From the NCBI GenBank assembly GCA_030686995.1, contig CM060694.1, positions 93,649,844-93,713,843 of the forward strand: a stretch of DNA of 64,000 bases, in the 5' to 3' direction. The position numbers were made by a program, and so were the translations under genes. Under the pieces are notes generated by a model. The model made no database searches. It saw only the letters and a list, made by a program, of their open reading frames with translations, and was not told the DNA's origin. The DNA comes from Artemisia argyi (taxonomy: Eukaryota; Streptophyta; Magnoliopsida; Asterales; Asteraceae). This document shows, piece after piece, positions 1 to 12,585 of the stretch (positions are counted from its first letter, which is position 1; each line of letters starts with the position of its first letter).

Positions 1-2046
1 CAAACTGAAAATGATGTATTACACTATTAAATGATTAAATTAAGCAAACACAACCAACAAGAACAAGAAAACATGAGTATGGAACATCACAAGCTAACAG
101 TGAATTATGCACAAGAGGTTTAGCCTAGTTTTGACTTTCAGTCACATGGCCACTGGATTTTAAGACTTGACAATCCTAATGAAACTTAAATGGGCATGTC
201 TCAGCTAGAAATACCAACAGAAACACTTTAGACTACTATGAACCATCATTTGCCAAACACCCCTTAAAGAAACAAATTACACTATGATTTTGATTTTTTG
301 CTTACACCTACTGTTTCTAAAGTCTTAACAAGTTATCTAGGCTAAGTTAAAACTAATGAAGTATGATTCAAACACAAAAGTCAGCCAGAACACACTAAAG
401 CAGCTTATACTAATAATGAGCAATCAGACTGAAACTATGAGCTACAAGGTATTAAAACTAGACAAAAACAACCAAGTTACTAATATCAGCAATGGTAAAC
501 AAAATAAGCTAAAAGCTACAGCTAATAAGAGGAAATGCAGCAAGCTAAGTATAGACTTACTTGAGTAATGGCTGTAAATGGAGCAATTCTTACTGGAATG
601 AAGTAAGCTCACAAAAAGCTTTGGAAGACCTTTGTGAGCTTATCAGAAGGGAGGATGAGCTTGTCAGAGCTCAATGAACTAGCAAACAACAAATTTTAAC
701 AACTTTTGGTTAACATGAGAATTTCAAGATAAAAAAATGGTACAAACTTCAATAGTTATTAATAACTGAAATTTAGGATTACATTAAGTTGAGAATACAC
801 TAAAAAGATTGAAATTACAACTTTTTAAACTAAAATTTGCACTTGTGAATTGAAATTTAACTACATTACACTAAAAGTAAGCTTCTACTAAAAACTAATT
901 CTTCTCTTCTGCTTCCATTCTTCCTTATATTTTGACCTTTTGAGCTTGTGGGACCCACTGGAGTGTTTCCCATCAAAAACTAGAACCAATGGATGTTGAA
1001 ATTTGATCCCAGCCGTTTGTGGATTTTGGCGCCAATTTTAAATTTGGTGTATTGCTCTGATTATTGGTGCCAGATGTGGTGTTTTTGGAGGTTTGTGCTT
1101 GGTTTGGAGTACCAAGGGGGGGGGGGGTTGAGTGTGTAGGAAGGTGAGGGCAGTGTAGGGTTATGATGGTGTTGCAGGGTAGGGGTGGTGATGTGGAAGG
1201 GATGAGGTGGAGTCAAAGGGTCAAGGTGGGGAGTTGACTGGGTGGTTTTTTTTATTAAAAGGGAGGGAGTAATTTTGATGTGGAGTGGGCTTTGTGAGGG
1301 TATTGGGCTTGGGGGTGTGTGTTGGATCAGTTTTGGGTGGGTTGGATTAGGATAGATTGGTTTTGGTTTTGGGTCATCATAATAAAATAGGTCCGTTTGG
1401 TTATGTATAAAAACAAGGACCATAATTGTAAATTTAGAAAATCCAAGGGCTGATTTGTAAACTTTCCAAATTGCAACTAAGGACAAAAATTGCCAATCCC
1501 CAATATCCAAGAACTATTTTTTTTGCATTTTTCACTTTTAAAATTTCCGGGGACCATTTATGCCAAAATTCCAAACTATGAGGACCAAACATGTAAATTT
1601 CTCAAACTTCACCCCAAGGAGTAAAAATGATTTTTGTAACTTCCCAAGGACCCAAAATGATTTTTCTTTCAAAATTATCCCACCAGGGACCAAATCTGCC
1701 AATGTTTGAAATTCCAGGGACCAAAACTATAAATTCTCAAAACTTTTCCAATTTTTCACCAAAGGACAAAATATGACAACTTATGATTGTAAAAGGACCT
1801 TTGGTGATAATTTTCCATATTTTGAATGACCAGGGACTAGTTTTGTCATTTTATGAAAGTTGGGGGACTGAAACTGCCAATTTTGCAAACTTTGTACGTT
1901 TTTCATTTGTTTTTACTCATTTTGCATCTAAAACATATAAAACACAATTTTGAAATATTTTTAGTATTTTGATGCATTTCTGAGTGTTTTTGTATGTTTT
2001 GCAGTTCAGATTTAACCAAAAATGATGAGTGTTTGAGCACTCATCA
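1..2046 (-). repeat. 3' LTR of the gag-only element (partial)
   Basis: Base 1 corresponds to base 6684 of the other LTR, and the copies stay collinear to the shared terminus GAGCACTCATCA at 2035-2046. Minus-strand termini are TGATGAG and, in the full copy, CAATCA. Positions 1510-1900 hold many imperfect AGGGACCAAA-type motifs. Open frames here, such as 1061-1510 minus, are low complexity (P, T, H rich) and not considered genes. Confidence 0.85.
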
Positions 2047-2062
2047 ATCCCCCACACTAAAC
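2047..2062 (-). other. Polypurine tract of the gag-only element
   Basis: On the minus strand this reads TTTAGTGTGGGGGAT directly before the LTR start TGATGAG. A G-rich tract flush with the 3' LTR is where plus-strand priming occurs in LTR elements, and it fixes the orientation. Confidence 0.75.
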
Positions 2063-2104
2063 TATTGCTAGTCCCTAGCAATAAACTGTTTTGAAAACTT
2101 GATG

Positions 2105-2480
2105 GATTTTAAACTCTTTACCAAAAGCCATCACTTCTGGAGTAGCCAGGTGTGAGAACTGTGGTACACCTGATAACCGTGTGATTTTGAGTAAACCACC
2201 AGCTGTCAACGGATTTGATTAGTCTTTACCAAAAGCCGTTTGCTTCTGGACTAGCCAACTCTTGATGGAATAGTCAACATCTTGGTGAGCTGATTACCAA
2301 TTATGGGTTTTCCACTGCCTTTACCACAAGCCATAATCTTGCGGGCTAGCCAACTCATTCGCTTTATGGGATATGGCGAGTTGAGGTACCATACAATTTT
2401 TGGCAAATTGCAAGCCATAAACGGATTTGAGATGTCTTTACCAAGAGCCGTTTGCTCCTGGACTAGCCAATCCCTTTTGT
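2105..2480 (-). repeat. Four spaced copies of a ~37 bp motif in the 3' untranslated part
   Basis: The motif TTTACCAAAAGCCGTTTGC followed by TTCTGGACTAGCCAA recurs with changes near 2118, 2223, 2318 and 2434, about 100 bp apart. It lies between the gag-like frame and the polypurine tract. The role is unknown; it could be a degenerate tandem duplication. Short frames over it on both strands are not considered genes. Confidence 0.7.
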
Positions 2481-2608
2481 CGGTTAGACAAGGCGGACTG
2501 ATAACCACAAAAATTTTGAACTTTAGTGAAAATTTTTTGAAAATTTTGGTCAAAAAACGGGGGTACTGGATAGTAAAATGTGATAAAATTCGCTAGAATA
2601 GCGAAATA

Positions 2609-2628
2609 CCCCCCCCCCCCCCCCCCCC
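2609..2628. repeat. Poly-C run of 20
   Basis: Twenty consecutive C. The length of such runs is often unreliable in assemblies. Confidence 0.9.
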
Positions 2629-2851
2629 ACTTAGAATGAATATTGTCCTCAATATTCAAAGTCCCGGCTATTATGCCAACTCTTTGAACGTAAAAGGGCA
2701 ACATTACAAGCTAAACGTGGAAAGCACCATTTTGTATTTTCACTTCATTTGTAACCATTGTGTGGGTAACTCCCCCACACTTAGGGTGAAAACCCTATAA
2801 GCATGCTACTGTTTTTGTTTACCGAGTCGCTAGCTTGACTCGACCCCGAAT

Positions 2852-4866
2852 TCATTTGTCCATGGGGAAGCATGATGTGGAAAAGACAATCTCCATCGGA
2901 CTTTCATTCAAGATGTTTGGACAAACATTTGAAGCACGTGAAAGTTCCACACCGATGAGATATAATCCCGGCTCAAAATAATGGTACATGAAAATGCCGG
3001 GGTCAAATATAGTGTCTTCATTCCCGAAGGAGTGAAGAAGAGAAGAAGTCACCTTATAGGTGAAGAAAAGGAAGAAAACCATGATGAAAATCATGAGTTG
3101 ATCTTCTTCCTTAAGAGGAGGCTCAATAGCCAGAGTTTGGATTTCAAAGGTTAATCTCATAAACAACCCGGGAGGGTGGGCGGGAATTTGCAAAATCTCA
3201 TAATTGAGAGCATCTCCCCCCGGGCTATCAAACTCCGGAGGAGTCATGATATGATGAGTGAGTTCACCGGAGAACTCCTCATGAAGAGAATTATTCACAA
3301 GATGTGAATCTGTGAATTCATGTTCCGGAATAGACTCATCACAATCCTCATTCCGAATACCAAAGAGTGGATTATCAGAAATCAAAGTGAATTCAGATTC
3401 GAATTCAAATAGAGGATTGGTGAGAGTAGTATTGAATGTTTCGGGAACAAAGAGATTATTATTCTCAGTTGGACTGTTAGGATCAGAAGTGAGTGACGGA
3501 TCATGATATAGAAGACTTTCAATTTCTCCCAGATCGGCTTCAAAGTCGAGGAGACCATCATCACTTTCCAATGAAAGTGGATGATGTGAGTAAGTTCATC
3601 AGCGAACTCCTCAAGAAGAGGAACAACAACAGACTGAGGGAGTGATGCCTCGATATACTCAATGTCTCCATGAGATGTACAATCATCATTAAAATATGAG
3701 AAAGTCTCAAAATGATCGTTTGAACACTCAAGAGGGGAAGGAATATCACACATATGATCAAGAGTTCCCTGTGACTCTCTTGGGATTGGGACAAGGATCT
3801 CAACACTAGACTTTATTAATTCGTCCGATTCCTTATTAGGAACAGTGCTAAAATGCTCATCCCCCATGTTCAGAGAGTGAGTGGGAACCACTGGTGTGAT
3901 AGCAGTTGTTTGAGATGGAATCTCAACTGCTGGGATATCAACTGATGAACTTGATGGATCTTTATAGAATTGAAGGATATCAAGTGTATCCTCATCATCA
4001 CTGTCATCAGGAATAAAACGGAAAAAAGAGCTAGATCTGGCTGCTTTTTCTCTTGCAATGGATTCCCTAACAGAATTTTCATAGGCATCTTGGGAATTTA
4101 TTCTAGCAGCCTGCTCTTCAGCTAGCAATTCTTCCATGGATTTTTGATGAGTATGTCTTTGGGCAAAGTCTTTAACTAAACCCTTAAGCTCATCAACGAT
4201 TTTCATCATATTTTGCATTTCTGGAAGAAGTGCTTGATTCATATCGTACTATGGAGGTTGGTCGTAATAAGGTGTGTCAAAATTGTCACAAGGATATGGA
4301 TTCCCCGCTTGACAATCTGAGCTGAAGTGTGGACCTCCACAGTAATCACAACAGTAAAACTGATGTGGCTGTGAGTCGTATGTGCTAAAGTTTAAATTGT
4401 TATCAGGAAACTGCTCATAGACAAGCGTGTTTCCCGATTGACAATCAGAAATGTAGTGTGAACCACCACAGTACTCACAACAGTAAAACTGTTGAGACTG
4501 ATGGTGTGGTAGCTGGTGGAATGAATTAGTGGTGTCATGATAGAAATAAGGATCTTGGTTATAAACAGACTCGTTTCCTAACTCTACCATGCCACAACTG
4601 GGGCAATTGCCACCATTATGAGGATTACCACACCATTGGCAAACCAGAAAGTGTGGATGAGACATAGAAAGAATCAAAGGTGTATAGAGGGGTAGGGATG
4701 AAGAATCAAAGATGTGATAGGGTAAAGGTGAATATTTTTGGGTTTTTGGATAAACATTTTGTACAAATAGGAAAGAAAATGTTTTTGTGTTTTTGTGTTC
4801 GTTGAAAACTTGATTTAAAATGTTTTCGGGAACAGTTTTGTTTTGATAATAAGAAAATATGAACAA
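2852..4866 (-). pseudogene. gag-like protein of the non-autonomous element, interrupted
   Basis: The minus-strand frame starts at 4866 and reads 205 codons with CX2C pairs (CQWCG, CEYCGGSH, CDYCGGPH, each followed by a DCQ/NCP motif), resembling degenerate gag zinc knuckles. It stops at a TAG (4249-4251). The same frame resumes at once, TAC GAT then ATG at 4242, and runs as an acidic, Ser-rich region with a start suited to a coiled coil (residues MNQALLPEMQNMMKIVDELK). Near 3580 a frameshift passes the reading to the frame that starts at 3571 and ends at 2852, with a C-terminus ESPMEIVFSTSCFPMDK. I recall near-identical C-termini in proteins annotated from Asteraceae genomes, often mislabelled as reverse-transcriptase-domain proteins; that is memory, not a search. 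No catalytic domain is present. Confidence 0.7.
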
Positions 4867-4940
4867 AGGATGGATAAATGTACAATGGAACGAATTCCAA
4901 AATCACTAATCAGAAAAACCGTTTAGAAAACGCACACAAC

Positions 4941-4961
4941 CTCCCTGGCAGCGGCGCCAAA
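4941..4961 (-). other. Primer binding site, tRNA-Asp type
   Basis: The minus strand reads TTGGCGCCGCTGCCAGGGAG just inside the LTR, which resembles the TGGCGCCGTTGCCGGGGA site of many plant Ty3/gypsy elements. It lies three bases from the LTR end. Confidence 0.8.
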
Positions 4962-4964
4962 TTT

Positions 4965-7900
4965 TGATTGTCTCAAAACGGTCAATCTAAATTGAACAGG
5001 GATGGTCAACCAAGTCAAACTGCTCAGAGTCAATGCTCCGCGGAATATAGTGTTTCCCCGGGTCGTTATGTCCCGACGAGGTGTGATGGTTATAAAACGG
5101 CTTTGTGATCGGGTGAATTTGGACAGGAAAAGGGTTTGTGTGTGATTAAGCTAGGGAATATACAAGGAAATAGCTTAAATAATCTATATGAATAAGATTG
5201 TGAAATCAAAAAAACCAGAAACGATTAAAACCTAAAACGCGTACGTTTACATTTAAATAAAACGTAAACGTACAAAATTAAAAGTGAAAACTGAAATCTG
5301 AAAACCCCTAGGGGGTGAAAATGACTTTTTTACAAACTAAAAGACAAAAGAAAATTTTGAGAAAAAGAAAATAAATTTTAACACTAATTAACTATTTAAT
5401 ATTAATTAATTACTATTTAATACTAATTATTAATATTTAAAATACTTAAATACAATTTAATATTAATTAAGCACTAGAAAAATGAAAATAAAATTTCTAA
5501 AATTATAAAATAACTAAAAATAAATTTTAAAACTAAAAATATGTATTTTTGTCTTTTTGTGATTTTTCTATTAATTAATTACTAATTAAATATTAATTAC
5601 CTAATTAAACTGTTTTAAATTAAGAAAAATAGCAAATGAACAGTAAAAATTCTAGAAAAATTTCTAAAATTATATTATACTATATAAAAGCTAGGAAAAA
5701 TATAAAAACTAGGTTTTACCTTATAAAAACTAATTATGCTATTTAAAACTTAATTATTAATTAATAATTAATAAAACTAATATTAATTCTAAAAAATACT
5801 AAATGACAAAATAAAAATCTGAGAAAATTATTATAAATACTTTAATATAAGAGGAATTTAAAAAATATAAAATAGCTAAGTACTTAATAAAAATCTAAAA
5901 ATGAAAAATAAAATTTAAATTACATTAAATAGAAACTATCACTTACAAATAAATTGATTTTTCTTGATTTTTCTTTTACCAACCTATTTTATAACTAAAA
6001 ACAAAAACTTTTTGTGAAAACAACTTTTTTATAAACTGAAAATAAGCACTATGGAATTCTAAAAGCCAAACAGTTGACTTTGTTTGACCAAGTGGTGAAA
6101 TGAGCTAAAATGGCATTAAGTGGGACCCACAATGGTTAAGTCTGATTCAAACTAGTGTATTGGACAAGTATAAGCCAGAAAAAGCAAAAGGGAACCACAG
6201 AATCATCAAATAAGCTAGAATAAGCACTTTGAAACTTAATTGAGGACTGAAAATGGGGACAGATTTTAGGGGATAAATTAGGTGGGGTCCACAGAGGTCT
6301 AGGTCAAATGGCTGGTCAAACTTTCAAGCCAACCAGGGGGGGAGTTGAGAGGAACAAGATTTGAGCATTGGGATCCACTGAGGTGGTCAGAAACCACCAC
6401 CAAAGTGGTGGTGGGTGGTGTATATGCTGCAGCAGAGCATCACTATCCCTGCAGCCTACTTTGATCAACTGTGGGGCCCAGATAAAAAATCTCAAAAATA
6501 TAAAAAAAAGTAGGATCTTAAAGATGAGGTGGGAGGCAATGATCCCAAGAAGTTACAAGATCTAATTCACATTACAAAAATCTAAACAAATCCTGGAAGT
6601 TTTGCAATAATCTGAAATATGAACATTTGACTTTTTCATATAAACCACTTATGTTGACTTATTTGGATTTTGATCTAACCTAGCAAACTGAAAATGATGT
6701 ATTACACTATTAAATGATTAAATTAAGCAAACACAACCAACAAGAACAAGAAAACATGAGTATGGAACATCACAAGCTAACAGTGAATTATGCACAAGAG
6801 GTTTAGACTAATTTTGACTTTCAGTCACATGGCCACTGGATTTTAAGACTTGACAATCCTAATGAAACTTAAATGGGCATGTCTCAGCTAGAAATACCAA
6901 CAGAAACACTTTAGACTGCTATGAACCATCATTTGCCAAACACCCCTTAAAGAAACAAATTACACTATGATTTTGATTTTTTGCTTACACCTACTGTTTC
7001 TAAAGTCTTAACAAGTTATCTAGGCTAAGTTAAAACTAATGAAGTATGATTCAAACACAAAAGTCAGCCAGAACACACTAAAGCAGTTTATACTAATAAT
7101 GAGCAATCAGACTGAAACTATGAGCTACAAGGTATTAAAACTAGACAAAAACAACCAAGTTACTAATATCAGCAATGGTAAACAAAATAAGCTAAAAGCT
7201 ACAGCTAATAAGAGGAAATGCAGCAAGCTAAGTATAGACTTACTCGAGTAATGGCTGTAAATGGAGCAATTCTTACTGGAATGAAGTAAGCTCACAAAAA
7301 GCTATGGAAGAGCTTTGTGAGCTTATCAGAAGGGAGGATTAGCTTATGAGAGCTCAATGATCTAGCAGACAACAAATTCTAACAACTTTTGGTTAACATG
7401 AGAATTTCAAGATAAAAAAATGGTACAAACTTCAATAGTTATTAATAACTGAAATTTAGGATTACATTAAGTTGAGAATACACTGAAAAGATTGAAATTA
7501 CAACTTTTTAAACTAAAATTTGCACTTGTGAATTGAAATTTAACTACATTACACTAAAACTAAGCTTCTACTAAAAACTAACTCTTCTCTTCTGCTTCCA
7601 TTCTTCCTTATATTTTGACCTTTTGAGCTTGTGGGACCCACTAGAGTGTTTCCCATCAAAAACTAGAACCATTGGATGTTGAAATTTGATCCCAGCCGTT
7701 TGTGGATTTTGGCGCCAATTTTAAATTTGGCGTATTGCTCTGATTATTGGTGCCAGAGGTGGTGTTTTTGGAGGTTTGTGTTTGGTTTGGAGTACCAGGG
7801 GGGGGGGTTGAGTGTGTAGGAAGGTGAGGGCAGTGTAGGGTGATGATGGTGTTGTAGGGTAGGGGTGGTGATGTGGTGGAGTCAAAGGGTCAAGGTGGGG

Positions 7901-8709
7901 AGTTGACTGGGTGGTTTTTTTTTATTAAACGGGAGGGAGTAATTTTGATGTGGAGTGGGCTTCGTGAGGGTATTGGGCTTGGGGGTGTGTGTTGGATCAG
8001 TTTTGGGTGGGTTGGATTAGGATAGACTGGTTTTGGTTTTGGGTCATCATAATAAAATAGGTCCGTTTGGTTATGTATAAAAACAAGGGTGTAAATTTAG
8101 AAAATCCAAGGGCTGATTTGTAAACTTTCCAAATTGCAACAAAGGACCAAAATTGCCAATCCCCAATATCCAAGAACCATTTTTTTTGCATTTTTCACTT
8201 TTAAAATTCCCGGGGACCATTCATGCCAAAATTCCAAACTATGAGGACCAAACATGTAAATTTCTCAAACTTCACTCCAAGGACTAAAAATGATTTTTGT
8301 AACTTCCCAAGGACCCAAAATGATTTTTCTTTCAAAATTATCCCACCAGGGACCAAATCTGCCAATGTTTGAAATTCCAGGGACCAAAACTATAAATTCT
8401 CAAAACTTTTCCAATTTTTCACCAAAGGACAAAATATGACAACTTATGATTGTAAAAGGACCTTTGGTGATAATTTTCCATATTTTGAATGACCAGGGAC
8501 TAGTTTTGTCATTTTATGAAAGTTGGGGGACTAAAACTGCCAATTTTGCAAACTTTGTACGTTTTTCATTTGTTTTTACTCATTTTGCATCTAAAACATA
8601 TAAAACACAATTTTGAAATATTTTTAGTATTTTGATGCATTTTTGAGTGTTTTTGTATGTTTTGCAGTTCAGATTTAACAAAAAATGATGAGTGTTTGAG
8701 CACTCATCA
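4965..8709 (-). repeat. 5' LTR of the gag-only element (complete, 3745 bp)
   Basis: It begins TGATTGTC at 4965 and ends CTCATCA at 8709 (plus reading). Positions 5160-6050 are extremely AT-rich with repeated TTAATTAATATT-like words. Bases 6684-8709 match 1-2046. The short plus frame 6368-6565 has no supporting features. Nothing else gene-like was seen. Confidence 0.85.
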
Positions 8710-9407
8710 GTCAACATCAAGCAGCCCTGACAGCAGGTCACTTCGGTAATTCTTTATGGGTTACGCTTAGTGTTCGCGGTGGTTTCAAACGGTCTACAGT
8801 CGTGGAGTGATCCCCAGCGACTCACCCAGTCATTGAGCTACTTAGTAGGTCTCGTAAGCTCTTTCGGGAGTATCTGATATGGGAACGGCCATGGTAAGGG
8901 TTAGAAGGAGTCTTCACACTATGCTGTTGACGATCTCTAATTTCTTATCTGTAAGTGCCGGTTGTTTATTGCTAACTGTTTACCTGCAGCTATACATCAT
9001 CTCCATGGCGAAAGATTCCACATGCTCATACATGCATCACAAAGTCAAAGGAAAGTTCTCACAAAGATCAAAGGATAGCAACAGTCAAAGAAAGATTCTA
9101 CGCCAAAAAGAAGAATCTACAAAGTAAAGTGACAAAGATCAACGCGAAAGAACGGGAATAACAAATGTATGTATGACAAAGACTTAAGACGTATAAGCAT
9201 GTTGGAATGGCAGACAACCACCACAAACACAGAAGTGACGAAAGGCAGATTACATCATCGGATCACTTTAACAACAATGAAGCATGATGAACTGGAACTA
9301 TGTTTCATCTAGTGATTCTTAAAGACGTCAAGAGCTATGAATGTTAAAGTTTAAAGACAAAGATGATGATGTCGCGCAACCTCAATGACCAACACTTAGG
9401 GGGAGAT
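8710..9407 (+). mobile_element. 3' internal part of a copia-type element
   Basis: This stretch leads into a polypurine tract (AGGGGGAGAT at 9398-9407) and an LTR beginning TGTTAGAATCG. No pol motif is visible; it is probably the untranslated region after pol. An 82-codon frame (8879-9127) has no recognisable family. The gag-only element ends exactly at 8709, so it appears inserted in this copia element, whose 5' part would lie left of the window. Confidence 0.55.
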
Positions 9408-9741
9408 TGTTAGAATCGTATTTTTATTTATAAAAAGTGTCGGTCATTAATGTGTAGTAATAGGTTGCTTTAGAATATCATTATGATGAAGTTCATGTTT
9501 AGTTTTCATGATTTTATAAAGTCTAAGGACTAGTTATGTAATAAGGTCAAAGATATGTGAAGCCCTAGACTTTGAGTATAAATACTCTTGTAAACCTCAT
9601 TTGAGAGGTTGGTTCTCTTAGTAATAACAAAGTCATTATTTCACACACTAGAGTTCCCACTCACTCTCTCTCTCTACTTACTTTCTCTCTCTAGGTTTAA
9701 GCTTGATTCAATAGTGATTTAGGTTGTTCTACGGTCCTACA
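9408..9741 (+). repeat. copia-type 3' LTR (334 bp)
   Basis: It starts TGTTAGAATCG and ends CGGTCCTACA, with the polypurine tract directly before it. A TATA-like box (GTATAAATACTC, near 9577) is followed by CT-rich leader sequence near 9660-9700, a normal copia LTR layout. The partner LTR is not in the window. Confidence 0.75.
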
Positions 9742-10045
9742 ATATGTAATATCATATATGATTTTTTCGGCCATGAAAAAAAAGTGAAAAAACCAAAAAA
9801 AAAAAAAAAAAAAAATTGTCGAAAATATATCAAATAGCCTATCTATAAAAAGATAATTAAATGCTCGTTGCGATGGTGTAATTATTTTCGCTTAACGATT
9901 AACGGTTTAAGAGATATTTAAATTATAAAAAATGGGTGAAATATTAAAATGCAGTTAATTTCAACAATTGATTTCTTTTTAGATGGATGGTGGGGATGAG
10001 TCCCTTGGTATGTGAGGAATGTTTGGTTTTTTAAATAACTCGACT
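9742..10045 (+). mobile_element. Half of a palindromic foldback element (copy 1)
   Basis: It starts at the near-palindromic centre (ATCATATATGAT, 9751) flush with the copia LTR end and reads out through one arm. Shared arm blocks are GTCGAAAATATATCAAA, CGTTGCGATGGTGTAAT and CGCTTAACGATTAACGGTTT. The reverse complement of the left arm of copy 2 (11178-11445) matches almost base for base. The other half is presumably beyond the copia element, outside the window. Confidence 0.65.
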
Positions 10046-10061
10046 CATTTTCTATTTATAG

Positions 10062-10115
<54 letters not shown>

Positions 10116-11177
10116 AGGAAAATCTATCTCCACAAAACACTTAAAAATATAGAAACGCGTTTAGTTGATTTTTGTATTTTCTATTTTGAAGAAGGGGAAG
10201 AGGAGTTGTGAGTTATAAAGGAAAACACTGAAAACAACTAAAATTTGTTTTGTAATTTTCTTTGTTTTTTTTAAAGGGTAACTTTCCTTGTTAGGTTAGG
10301 AAATAGGAAATTTTGTATTTTGCATAACAATTTGTTATAAAACGCTTATTTAAATGCGATCTCTGTTTTTCTTGTTTTCTATAAAACATTTTGCGGAAAA
10401 CAAGAGTGTTTTCCCCCAACTAAACAAGTATTGTAAGCTTCTCGGTACAATCAGTTTGACATAACTGATAGTTTGGCTCTTGATTATTAAGAGAAATGAC
10501 GATAGATTTAGAGCAGGATGACAGTTCTTGATTATCAAGAGGAATGATAATAGATATAGAGCAGGATGACGACATATTAAAGATGGTATTGGCACCCACT
10601 TAATTAGAGAAAGTTAAAAGGGTATAATAGTCTTAATACAAAACTACTACGTATATGAGAACGGGGAAATTTGTAATTTTAAGATTTGGTTGTGGAAATA
10701 TGTAATCTGTGATGTTTAAACGAGGATATATACAATACTCCCTAAATTATATATGAATGTTGATACAACATGTTGCTAGCGATGAGCTAATTTACGACAT
10801 TTATAACCAATTTGGATGCAGGTCTGTCAATGCATGCAACAAACTACCAAGCTCGTATTCTGATGGTTGTAAGTTATAAACTTATAACGGATTTGCGCTA
10901 GCCAAAATGAAACTACATATGATGCTAATAAAACTAGATAAGTTTAGAACATAATCTCTACATACACTCCTATTTCTCAAAATTGGTTACTTAGAGAATG
11001 CATTATTTAAACCTTCAACAACATTGGGACGAGACTTGGCTAACAAGAAGAAAACAGGACTAGCTAGAGTGGTGGATTTTTTTATTTCGCAATGCAACTA
11101 CTAGTAGCACCCCGACCCCTCCTTAGATATTGAGAATGAACCTTCCGTCAATTAATTTTAAAAGAGAGTTATATTAA
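10046..11177. other. AT-rich spacer with a MITE-like block and a short tandem repeat
   Basis: It contains poly-T (about 10069-10107). A possible hAT-type MITE spans about 10150-10435, with inverted GTTTAGTTG / CAACTAAAC near its ends. A two-copy tandem repeat of about 49 bp lies at 10476-10572 (TAGAGCAGGATGAC in each copy). No gene was seen; the minus frame 10350-10595 overlaps these repeats and is dismissed. Confidence 0.4.
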
Positions 11178-11790
11178 ATACCAAACTTTTCTTAAATATA
11201 AAGGGACTCATTCTCACGATCAATCTAAAAAAAAATAAATGGTTAAGATTAAAAACATTTTAATATTTCACTCATTTTTTATAATTTAAATATTTTTTAA
11301 ACCGTTAATCGTTAAGTGAAAATAATTACACCATCGCAACAAACATTTAATTATCTTTCTTTAGACGGTCACTTTGATATACTTTCGACAAAAAAAAATC
11401 GTTTTTTTCACTTTTTTTTCGTGCCGGAAAAAATCATATATGATATTTCATATCATATATGATATTTCATATCATATATGATATATCATATATGATTTTT
11501 TTGGCCACGAAAAAAAACGAGAAAAAAATGAAAAAAAAAAAGAAATTTGTCAAAAATATGTCAAAGTACCTATCTATAGAAAAATAATTAAATACTCGTC
11601 GTAACAGTCTATTTTTTTTCGCTTAAAGATTAACGGTTTAAACGATATTAATATTTGAAAAAAAAAATGAAAGTGAGTTTTTTAAATTGTTGAATTAATC
11701 TCATCCAATAGATCAAATAAAAATGAAAGGAAGATGGAGGGTCGAAATTATTCCTTGGTATGTAAGAAAAGTTTGGTCCTCAAATATTTT
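11178..11790. mobile_element. Palindromic foldback element (copy 2, complete)
   Basis: Two arms of about 270-300 bp are inverted around a centre at 11440-11500. Left arm blocks (AAACCGTTAATCGTTAAGTG, ACCATCGCAAC) return inverted on the right. The centre is a tandem of a self-complementary word, ATCATATATGATATTTCAT, repeated about three times. Outer arm ends match as TACCAAACTTTTCTTA and its inverse. No coding capacity was seen. A short target duplication was not found. Confidence 0.7.
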
Positions 11791-12019
11791 AAATCATAAT
11801 TTTAATAAATATCAAGTTGATCATTATATATACATACGTATGACCAATCAAATGTACATGCTTTTAAGTTGAAAAGAAATTTAAAAATCCGTGAATTGGT
11901 AAAAGGTTTGATACGATCTTATACGTCTTTTACGTGTGTTAGATAAAACCCTTTGACTTCTTTCTGGAAATTAGCTGTCGGATAGAATGAGATGATTAAA
12001 ATTACAAGTTTGTCAATCA

Positions 12020-12023
<4 letters not shown>

Positions 12024-12085
<62 letters not shown>

Positions 12086-12585
12086 AAGATCAAATAAAAA
12101 GATAAATTTTCGTAAAAAGAATAAAAATATATATATTTTTTTAAATGTTCTTGAAAAATTCCAAAAAAAATTCACAAGATCGGGTATGTTGGTGCATAAA
12201 AAAGTTGTGAAGGAAGTTTTTCTAAAAGTGGATACTTTATCCGAAAAAAAATATTAAAAATTACGTTTATGCATTAAATCGTTTTTTTGTGCATCAAAAA
12301 TTCGTTTTTGGACCCAACTTCTTTTGATTTTTTTCATCAAAATAACATTGTGCATCTAACTAACTCAAGTTGAAAATTTTGTGCATTAAAATTTTTTTTT
12401 CGCATTAAAATTTGTTTTTTGTGCATTAAAAAAATGTATAAAAACTCAAAATTAGAAAAACTTTTTTCACAAAAGTTTTTTGCACCAACATACCCGATCT
12501 TGTGAAATGTTTTTGGAATTTTTCGAGAACTTAAAAAAAATTATTTTTATTATTTTTACAGATATTTGTCTTTTTATTTTAACTT

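Larger units (their letters stand above)
1..8709 (-). mobile_element. Non-autonomous Ty3-type LTR element, gag-like only, left end outside window
   Basis: Two long direct repeats (1-2046 and 4965-8709) bracket a 2.9 kb interior. The orientation is minus: a tRNA-Asp-type primer site lies beside the right LTR and a purine-rich tract beside the left LTR. The interior encodes only a gag-like protein with zinc-knuckle-like CX2C motifs; no protease, reverse transcriptase or integrase motif is visible, so it would depend on an autonomous partner. The LTRs differ by scattered substitutions and a few short indels, which suggests a fairly recent insertion. The left LTR lacks roughly 1.7 kb that lies before the window, so the target duplication cannot be checked; the five bases after the right end are GTCAA. 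Confidence 0.85.

Noticed and set aside
1061..1510. 149-codon minus frame in the first LTR
   Set aside because: Low complexity, lies in an LTR, and is broken in the other LTR copy.
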